NCBI GenBank assembly: GCA_045110315.1
Contig: JBGCFY010000132.1
Location: forward strand, 1 to 28,446
DNA length: 28,446 bases
Reading direction: 5' to 3'
DNA from: CALFBG01 sp045110315
GTDB lineage: Bacteria > Bacteroidota > Bacteroidia > Chitinophagales > Saprospiraceae
In this document: positions 10,032 to 18,200 of the stretch, one piece after another
Layout of the letters: each line of letters begins with the position of its first letter
Numbering within the stretch: the stretch's first letter is position 1
The notes under the pieces: generated by a model
Databases searched by the model: none
What the model was told of the DNA's origin: nothing
Seen by the model: the letters and a program-made list of their open reading frames with translations, nothing else
Program-made: the position numbers and the translations under genes

Positions 10032-10604
10032 ATGCTAAAAATAATTAAAGAATTAGAAGCAGCGGGCTCTTGGAATAAGATGCGAAAAGAGTTAACTAAA
10101 TTATTGGGAATGGAGGAAATGATCTCCTCTGCCGTCCTTCGACGAGCTAGAGAAGATGATAAATTTGCGAGTTATCTAATGATGAGTCGCCACAGTTTGG
10201 ATACGCTTTCCCTCTTCCTCAATTCGCCTAAAAATGCAGCCTACGAAATCAGTCTTGAAGAAATTAAACACACGAATGTTGACTTAGCAAAACGAGCAAC
10301 TAAAGCCATTTTTAACTGGGGGAAATCTGGCTTTAAAAAAGTAGATGAGGCTGTTTTTGATGCGCGATTTAGTGCGTGTGAACAATGCGAATACCTCAAA
10401 GACGCACCAGATAAATTAGCGTATCAAGTTACCTTGTCTAGAAAAAGTAGCAATAAAATTTGTGGTGCCTGCGGTTGTACTGCTTCAAAGAAAGCTTGGT
10501 TAGCGACAGAGTCTTGTCCGGTTGCAGATCCGATTAAAGAAGGGTATAACCTCTGGGGAGAAGCGATTAAGAAACTAGAGAAAGTGACTGCAAGTGCGAA
10601 ATAA
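10032..10604 (+). CDS. Small six-cysteine zinc-ribbon-like protein in the Tc locus
   Basis: This is a 190-aa protein of unknown function. I chose the ATG at 10032. An in-frame TTG at 9966 would put the start upstream of, and the coding sequence through, a perfect hairpin, which is less likely. The N-terminal ~100 residues are helical and charged, without a signal peptide or membrane segment. The C-terminal part carries C116-x2-C119, then C144-x2-C147-x-C149 (CGACGC) and C162-P. This spacing is typical of a small structural zinc ribbon, seen in short phage and accessory proteins. The gene lies between the large and the two small Hint-like genes on the same strand, so it probably belongs to the same transcript and function. 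Zinc binding is inferred from motif spacing; partner and role are unknown. Confidence 0.75.
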   Translation: MLKIIKELEAAGSWNKMRKELTKLLGMEEMISSAVLRRAREDDKFASYLMMSRHSLDTLSLFLNSPKNAAYEISLEEIKHTNVDLAKRATKAIFNWGKSGFKKVDEAVFDARFSACEQCEYLKDAPDKLAYQVTLSRKSSNKICGACGCTASKKAWLATESCPVADPIKEGYNLWGEAIKKLEKVTASAK

Positions 10605-10618
10605 TTCAGGACCATTTT

Positions 10619-10642
10619 TGCGCAGTCTATTTGCGCATTTTT
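10619..10642 (+). terminator. Weak intrinsic-terminator-like hairpin
   Basis: TGCGCA occurs twice, separated by GTCTATT. It can form a 6-bp stem and is followed by TTTTT. It lies just after the zinc-ribbon gene. The stem is short, so it could attenuate rather than stop transcription into the paralogous pair. Confidence 0.4.
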
Positions 10643-10684
10643 AAGCTGATAAAGTAGTTCTGATACTTGTATAACATCAATTAA

Positions 10685-10718
10685 TTTTAACCCTAAAAAT
10701 AATCTAATTATGAGTGAC
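10685..10718 (+). repeat. Conserved start-region leader, copy 1
   Basis: The 34 nt around the start codon at 10710 are identical to those around 11440. The core is TTTTAACCCTAAAAAT followed by AATCTAATT-ATG. The related start at 8223 keeps TTTTAACC, an A/T run and TTAATTATG. Because the upstream non-coding bases are kept, not only the codons, the leader was either duplicated recently or is under selection as a translation or regulatory signal. No Shine-Dalgarno sequence is present. Confidence 0.8.
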
Positions 10719-11387
10719 TCAACCTGTTTAGCCAATATTGCTAAGCAACTTCCTCCGTACAATATCCCTTGTTCACAAGCGTTTTGCCAACAAGTAAAGG
10801 CTTCTTTGCAAGCATTTTGCGCTAACGTAGACTATCCCCCTAATGCTCCGGTGCTAACTTATGATCCAGCCTTGAATAGTCCTTGTTATTGCTGTTGTTC
10901 TGGCGCTGGCGAAGGCATACCGATTGCCGTCGTAAAAAACGAATACGTATTAAGTGAGCATATAAAACCAATGGATACGGTTTTAATCGCAGGGCTTGAC
11001 TTGAACTGGCGACCGGGGAAAGTTGCAGCAATTAGTACAGCAATTGATGCTTCTATGGTTCCTAGTTTATACTGGCTGGAGTATCAAATGGAGGGGGAAA
11101 AAACAACTCGTCATATCTTGGTTCCTGTCGATCATCTCGTATTGGGCTGTGATAAGATCTTGAAAAAAGTACAGACCTTGAAGCAGGAAGATGAATTGCT
11201 TGCCGCTGATGGAAGTCGAGCTAAAGTAGTCTTTGTCGAACTGGGTATTTTTGAAAAGCGTATTCAGAATATCGAGTTATCAGGTGCCTTTGACGGCAAA
11301 AACTTAGATGGACATTTACTCAATACAAACGGTATCGTCTCGGCAGACTTTAAAGTTCAAGCTTATTATGCGGTGAAGGAAGCGTAA
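10710..11387 (+). CDS. Cys-rich/Hint-like protein, short paralogue 1
   Basis: This 225-aa protein is a shorter relative of the N-terminal part of the protein at 8223. The cysteines fall at identical positions (C6, C21, C26, C37, C59, C61-63, ending CYCCCS), with shared PPYNI and a TYDPAL stretch before the cluster. The Hint-like part follows: GIPIAVVKNEYVL, IKPMDTVL, LNWRPGKV, then PVDH (139-142) at the TxxH block, and DGHLLNTNGIVSADFKVQ at the end. Threonine of TxxH is replaced by proline and the terminal His-Asn is absent, so full intein splicing is not expected. No signal peptide or membrane segment is seen. It and the next gene form a tandem pair separated by about 50 nt, directly upstream of the TcB-C gene. 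Function is unknown. Confidence 0.85.
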   Translation: MSDSTCLANIAKQLPPYNIPCSQAFCQQVKASLQAFCANVDYPPNAPVLTYDPALNSPCYCCCSGAGEGIPIAVVKNEYVLSEHIKPMDTVLIAGLDLNWRPGKVAAISTAIDASMVPSLYWLEYQMEGEKTTRHILVPVDHLVLGCDKILKKVQTLKQEDELLAADGSRAKVVFVELGIFEKRIQNIELSGAFDGKNLDGHLLNTNGIVSADFKVQAYYAVKEA

Positions 11388-11414
11388 GTGCTTGTACAAG
11401 TTTAATCTTAATTT

Positions 11415-11448
11415 TTTTAACCCTAAAAATAATCTAATTATGAGTGAC
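11415..11448 (+). repeat. Conserved start-region leader, copy 2
   Basis: This is the second copy of the 34-nt leader found at 10685-10718. It places the true start of the gene at the ATG at 11440, because the two proteins then align from residue 1 (MSDSTCLANI and MSDPKCLANI). The in-frame ATG at 11392 would add 16 residues encoded by this leader. Confidence 0.8.
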
Positions 11449-12120
11449 CCTAAATGCTTAGCTAATATAATTAGAAAACCAGCTCCGTACAATATTCCTT
11501 GTACACAATCTTTTTGTCAAAAAACAAGAGAGTCTCTAAGAGAGGACTGTGATCGGAGAGGTCTTTCGCGGAATACTCCAGCCTTAACTTACGATCCAGA
11601 ACTTGGTAGTTCTTGCTATTGTTGTTGTTTTGGTGTGATTAGTACAGGAATCCCCATCGCGGTAATAAAAAAAGAGTTTGTCTTAAGTCAAGATATAAAA
11701 CCGATGGACAAAATTCTCACGACGGGATTAGACTTGAATTGGCGACCGGGGAAAGTAGCCGCGATTAGTACCGCGATTGATGCATCTATGGTACCCGGTT
11801 TATATTTACTAGAGTATCAGATGGAAGGAGAACAGCCGACGCGTGAACTCTTAGTGCCTGTGGATCACCTCGTCTTGAGCAAGGATAAGCAATTGAAAAA
11901 AGTACAAGCCTTGACTGTCGGAGAGGAATTGCTCACCGCCGCGGGAGCTATTGCCAAAGTAGTTTTCATTGAACTCGGAGTTTTTGAAACGAGTATTCAG
12001 CATATCGAGTTGGAAGGTGCCTTTGACGGCGAAAACTTAGATGGGCATTTACTCGATACGAATGGTATTATCTCGGCAGACTTTAAAGTTCAAGCTTATT
12101 ATGCCTCGCAGGAGGAGTAA
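11440..12120 (+). CDS. Cys-rich/Hint-like protein, short paralogue 2
   Basis: This 226-aa protein is the closest relative of the one at 10710. The start at 11440 is set by the shared leader and N-terminus. Cysteines are again at 6, 21, 26, 37, 59 and 61-63 (SCYCCCF), followed by STGIPIAVIKKEFVL, IKPMDKIL and LNWRPGKVAAIST, then PVDH and DGHLLDTNGIISADFKVQ. The Hint-like core is much more alike between the two short copies than the surface of the cysteine-rich domain, where mainly the cysteines and the PYNIPC and TYDP stretches are kept. This suggests a constant scaffold with a more variable N-terminal face. The gene ends 85 nt before the TcB-C start. A role in folding, loading or processing of the toxin is possible but not shown by the sequence. 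Confidence 0.85.
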   Translation: MSDPKCLANIIRKPAPYNIPCTQSFCQKTRESLREDCDRRGLSRNTPALTYDPELGSSCYCCCFGVISTGIPIAVIKKEFVLSQDIKPMDKILTTGLDLNWRPGKVAAISTAIDASMVPGLYLLEYQMEGEQPTRELLVPVDHLVLSKDKQLKKVQALTVGEELLTAAGAIAKVVFIELGVFETSIQHIELEGAFDGENLDGHLLDTNGIISADFKVQAYYASQEE

Positions 12121-12157
12121 GCAATCAAGCGAATGAGTTACATTTAATTAATCCAGA

Positions 12158-12188
12158 TCCTTGAAGGAATTTGAAACTCCTTCAAGGA
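12158..12188 (+). promoter_or_regulatory. Perfect 11-bp hairpin just before the TcB-C gene
   Basis: TCCTTGAAGGA and TCCTTCAAGGA pair perfectly around a 9-nt loop. The stem ends 17 nt before the ATG at 12206 and has no following T tract, so it is unlikely to be a simple terminator. It mirrors the hairpin at 9987-10015, which ends 16 nt before its ATG. Confidence 0.65.
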
Positions 12189-12205
12189 CCTAGTACATTT
12201 ATCTT

Positions 12206-15200
12206 ATGATGGATCAATCTAATTTTTCAAATCAAGAAGGAGCCGGGAAGCAAAGAATTTCTTTACCCAATATAGATTTGCCGAAAGGCGGTGGTGCGAT
12301 CAAAGGAATGGGAGAAAGCTTTCAACCCAACGGATTCTCGGGGACTAGCAGTTATACCGTTCCTATTTATACCGCTTCTGCTCGTGGTTTTGAACCTTCG
12401 TTGGCGCTAAGCTATAATTCTGGTTCTGGAAATAGCATTTTTGGAATTGGTTTTTCGGTAGGGGTACCAGCAATCGTAGTGCGAACAGATAAAGGAATTC
12501 CCAAGTATGATGGTACGAATATCTTTTTATTTGGTGGGGAAGAATTGGTGCCAAAATTAGAGCAAGATGCTGCGGGCGTAAATCAAAAAATAGAAAGAAC
12601 AGTCGTTGAGGATGGCATTGAATGGCAAGTAACGAGCTATTTGCCACGGGTAGAAACGGCTTACGCCAAAATTGAACAATGGCTTGATCCTGCCACAAAC
12701 TTGAGTCACTGGCGGACCACGAGTAAAGAAAATGTACAAACGATCTATGGAAAAGCTGCAACGTGTCGAATTGCAGATCCCGCCGCACCAAGAAAAATTT
12801 TCAGTTGGTTAGTACAGAGAGAAATTGATCCTAAAGGGAACAAAATAAACTACCGTTACTTATCCGAAAATAAAGAAAATATTGGTACGCAACTTTACCA
12901 AAGAGGACATCAATACACCGCAAATAAATATCTGAAAAGTATTCAATATGGTAATTATATAGATGGTCAAGGAAGTGAGCAATTTGCCTTCGAAGTTGTT
13001 TTTGATTACGGTGAGCATGATTTGAGTCAACTGGAAACGGGAATGACTAATCCTTACCTCACCAATAAAAAATGGGCTTATCGACCAGATCCATTTTCTT
13101 CTTTTAGAAGTGGCTTTGAAATTCGTACTTGTCGGCGCTGCCTGAATATTTTGACCTTTCAGCGCTTTGAACACCTGTACGATGGCGCGCCTTTTTTGGT
13201 CTATCAAACGAAGATCAATTATAAGGAAGGACTAACGAATAAAATTGATCAAAGTAAAACGGTTTCTAGCATTGAATCGATTCAGGGAATTGGTTACAAA
13301 AGACAGGAGGATGGAAGCTACGAAGCAAAAAGTTTGCCGCCCTTGAACTTTGAATTTTCGAGTTTTGATCCTCCAGAACGACCGATCTTCAAACAACTCA
13401 AAGTAGAAGCGGAAACGATTCCTGGTCGACTAGATCAAGTTCAGTTTTTGCCCGTTGATCTTTATGGTGAAGGAATCCCTGGTTTTTTGTATAGCAATGC
13501 TGCTGCGACAACTTACTACGAAGCGGAAGGAGCGGGAGCATATAAGCAAGCGAGCAGTCCTAGCCCATTTCCGATTGATAAAAACCTGCAAGATGGTGCC
13601 GTTACTTTTGCTGACTTGGACGGAAATGGTCGACTTGATTTGGTGGCGAACAATCAGGAGAAAACTGGATTCTACGAAAATATAGCAGGAGCATGGCAAA
13701 ACTTTCAAGCCTTTGAGCATTATCCTACCATCGCGCAGGAGAGCGGCATGGAAAGTGCGGGGCTTGCAGCCAATGGTAAAATGGATTTGTTAATAGTAAA
13801 ATCGGACAATATTCAGGTTTTTCCTTCTGCGGGAAAGGCGGGCTATCTTGCTGGAACGTATAAAATAAAAGGAGTTGACTTTCCGCTTCAAAAACAAAAC
13901 GACAAGGAAGTCTTAGTTACTTTCTCTGATATGTTTGGAGATGGACTTCCTCATCGCGTACAAATTAAAAATGGACAAGTTGACTGCTGGCCTTGTTTGG
14001 GTTACGGTAATTTTGGGGAGAAAATAAGTTTTGAAAATGCTCCGTTATTTGAAGATAGCTTGAATGTCGAACGTTTGTTTTTAGCAGATGTTGATGGTTC
14101 GGGAATGATGGATTTAGTCTACGTTTTTTCGGACCACATAGCCTTGTATCTCAATCAAAGTGGGAATTCATTTTCGGAAGCGATTCGGATAGATTTGCCA
14201 GAACAGTATAGTCCGATTGACCAAATTAGTTTTGCTGATATTTATGGTAATGGAACGAGTTGCCTAATTTTTACAAAAATAGAAGCTGTACCTCGGCATT
14301 ATTTTGTGGAGTTTGTAGGTGCAATTGAAGCTGGGGAAACGACAAAGACGAGCATGAAACCTTATTTATTGAACCAAGTTGATAATAACCTCGGTGCGAT
14401 CACGATTTTCCAATACGCAAGTTCTACAAAGTTTTACTTAGAAGATAAATACCAAGGACGACCTTGGGTGACACGTTTGTTTTTTCCGGTACAAGTTGTA
14501 GAGAAAATTACGAGTATCGACTTAATCGCCGGTACGAGATTTACAAGTTCGTTTAAATACCACGATGGTTATTTTGATCCAATAGAACGTACGTTTAGAG
14601 GTTTTGGTTTTGTAGAAAGTTGGGATACGGAGACGTACGAAGATTGGGTTGAAAATAATGCAGCGCTCACATTTCCTACGGCGGAAGTTAAACGTGAATT
14701 GTACGTGCCTCCCGTTTACACCAAGACTTGGTATCATACGGGTGCTTTTATGGAAACGGGTATGATTTCCAAGCAATATCAACAAGAATATTTTCAAGGA
14801 GATGCTAACGCTTACGATTTTCCAGATAGCGTATTTAGTGCTAGTATTTCTCAAAGTGATATTGAAACTTATCGACAAGCTTACGTTGCGTTGAAAGGAT
14901 TAGTGATGCGGCAAGAAGTATACGGCGAAGATGGACAAGCGGAAGCACAAAATCCTTATACGGTAGAAGAATCAAATGTAGAAGTCGTTTTATTGCAAGC
15001 GGCGGCGGGACAAAGATATGCAGTTTTTCAAGTCAACCCTCGAGAAAGTATTACTTACCAGTACGAACGGAATCCAGCAGATCCTCGGGTGCAGCAAACG
15101 TTTATACTAGCCGTAGATCCACTAAGTGGCGAAGTTCAAAAATCTTGTTTAGTGTATCTTCCGAGACGTACAAATGCAAATGGAGTCGGTAATAATTACC

Positions 15201-18200
15201 CCGAACAGGAAGTGCTAAAAGCAACTGCCGACTTAACTAGTTATATTGATACGCTGGATACGGAGGTTTACCGATGGAGAGGCATTCCTTGCGAAGCCCA
15301 ACAGTTAGAAATTTTTGGGCTGGATTTACAAGGAGCGGATTATTTTAATTATCCTTCGATTTTGACACAAGTGAATCAAGCTTTAGATAAAGTCGTTACC
15401 TACGAAGGAGAGTTATCTGATGATCAGCCGGAAGCGAGACAACTCACTTGGCGTAAAACTTATTTTTGGGATGAAACGCAAGATGTTGCATTAGGGTTGC
15501 AAGAAATATCTTCGAGAGGATTGATTCACCACGAAGAACAAGCTGTATTTACTACCGCTTATTTGGATAAGATTACGGATCGTAATTTGAGTGCAACCTT
15601 GCTGAATGAAAGAGGTGGATACTATCTAGACCCTGCTAACAACTATTGGTGGAATCGAGGATTGGTACAAAAATATTACCTACCGACACAACCCGAACGC
15701 TTTTTTCAACCAGACACTACGCTTAATGCATACGTAGCGCCTAGTTCATCCTTATTCGTCAAAACGGTACTCGGCTACGATGAGCCTTATTATTTACGAC
15801 CAATAAAAAATACTCAATATTTAAATGAAACCGAGAAAGGAAAACAGGAAGAAGTAGGGGAGTTAGATTACATTAGCCTCGCGCTAAAACAATTGATTGA
15901 CCGGAACCAAAACGTTACGCAGGTGATTTATGATCCATTGGGAGCGGTGATGGTATCTAGTCAGTTTGGGACGGAAGATGGGAATGCAGTTGGAGGGATG
16001 CGCTTGTATCCTTACGAAGGTCAGCCCGCCGAGTACGTGCTGAGAACGACTGCGCAGGCGGGTGGTGAAATTAGCTTTCAAGACATCTTGGATCATTCTG
16101 TTTATTACCTGCAAGGTGCGGCTTCATTTTTTTATTATAACCTTACGGCTTGGGAAAAACGACAACCCGTTTCAACGATTAATTTGATCCGTAATAATTT
16201 CTATCTCGCACCCGTATCTGCGGAAGTCAATTATTGTCAAACACAGATTAGTTATCGCAATGGAACAGGAAACTTAATTGAAGAAAAGCAAAAAGTCGAT
16301 GCGGGTTTAGCCATTGCAACAGATAAGGTGGCACAATCTATTGATAAAATAAATGCAGAAGAATTACTCGTGCCGACCGAGCACCGGTGGTTAGTTTCGG
16401 GTAGAACCGTTTACAATAATAAAACGAAACCCGCAGAAGAATACCTGTCCTATTTCAGTACGACACCCGATTATGAAACCCAAGAAGAAGTTACCAATCA
16501 ACTGCTAGTTCCGCCGCCGAGTTTGATTCATTACGACGCATTAGCGAGAGAAATTAGAAGAGACACCCCCAAAGGGTTTTTTACCAAAGTAAGTTTTAGT
16601 CCTTGGGAAGAAAAAGCCTACGACGAAGATGATACGATTTTAGACGCACCGTATTACATCAGTTTTATGGAAAATTACCCTGCCGATCCAACACAAGCCC
16701 AGCAGGATGAAAAAGATGCTTTAGACAAAGCTGCTAAATTTTACGATACGCCAACGACGACGATCGCTGACAATATGGGCAGTGTGATCTTAGTGATTCA
16801 AGATAATTTAGGAGCGGTAGCTACCAATACTTTTGAAAAAATACTAAATAATACTTTTCTTAAATCTTCAGATTTGTGGGCAGACTTGGTCCGTCAGGGA
16901 TATCTTTCAACGGAAGGAAGACTGACGTCAAAATATAGTCCTTACACGCCTTCTTTTTCCTTAAACCTGAGTTCGGAGTTTAAGGACTATGAAGCCTCCG
17001 TTACTCATTTGTTGTTAGAGGGCGTTTTGGTGGCTTATTATGCTACGGATATTGAAAGTAGGGTCGTGTTGAGTATTGATCCGCGACTTTATTATAAAAA
17101 TATTGTCGAAGGAAAGGAGTATTACAATTTCAAGTATTATTATGAAATGGGAGGTGAAACGCCTTTCTCCACGGATAGTGTAGACGCAGGGAAGAATGAT
17201 TTTTTTAATAACATCTATGGCAATTTATTTTGGTCTTGGTCCGCTCGTCGTTACAACCAATTGCTTGACTATGATCGTTTGCAACGGAAGACTGTACTTT
17301 GGGTTAAACAAATTCCTTTGAATGCTGGTGAAGCAGATTTAGAGGACTACCGTTTGGTGGAAGAATTTATTTATGGAGAAACACAAACGAACCCTAGTAA
17401 TTTTAATTTGGTAGGGGAAGTCTACCAAGTGAATGATTTATCGGGGACGGTTTTAAATAAAAAATACAACATACAAGGCAAATTACAAGAGACAACGCGT
17501 CAAATGTGTAAGGAATATAAACTACCGATTGATTGGAGCGAAGCAGTAGTTTTGGAGCCGGAGGTATTTGTTTTTGAGTATGAGTTTGATGCGTTGGGGC
17601 GTAAGTTATTTGAAAAAACGCCAGATGAATCCAAAGTTCTTTACGATTACAATGAAAGAGGACTTTTGGACAAAGTATCTTTAACTTTTAGCAACGGAAC
17701 GAAGCAAGATGTCATTGATACGATTGAATACGATGCACAAGGACAGCGTGAAAGGATTCAATACGCCAACGGGACAAAGACGAGTTATCGCTATGAAAAT
17801 ACAACTTTGAATTTACTGCAACTCCTCACGACTCGTCCGAATAAAAATGCACAAGGTCAAACACAAAACACCCAATTGCAAAACATCCTTTATACTTACG
17901 ATCCCGTTGGTAATCTTACGCGAATGCGAGATGAGAGTCGCGATGTTGTTTTTAATAATAATGAAAAAGTAGTACCACTTTCAGATTACACTTACGATGC
18001 GCTGTACCGTTTGCTAAAAGCAAATGGTCGACAACATCCTGGAATTACAAAAAATACCTATAAAAACAATAGTGCAGCTGGCGATTTTAAACAAAGTAAG
18101 TTTAGTCCATCTCCTTCGGATTACACCAAGCTAGAGCAATACGAAGGCAGCTACACTTACGATGCTTCGGGTAACCTGACCCAAATTCAGCACAAAGCAA

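Noticed and set aside
11392..11439. ATG start giving 16 extra residues for the second short paralogue
   Set aside because: These codons are the conserved non-coding leader, and the paralogue aligns from the ATG at 11440.
12363..12791. 142-codon minus-strand ORF inside TcB-C
   Set aside because: It lies wholly opposite a clear SpvB-type coding region and has no protein-like features; the other antisense frames within the two large toxin genes were rejected for the same reason.
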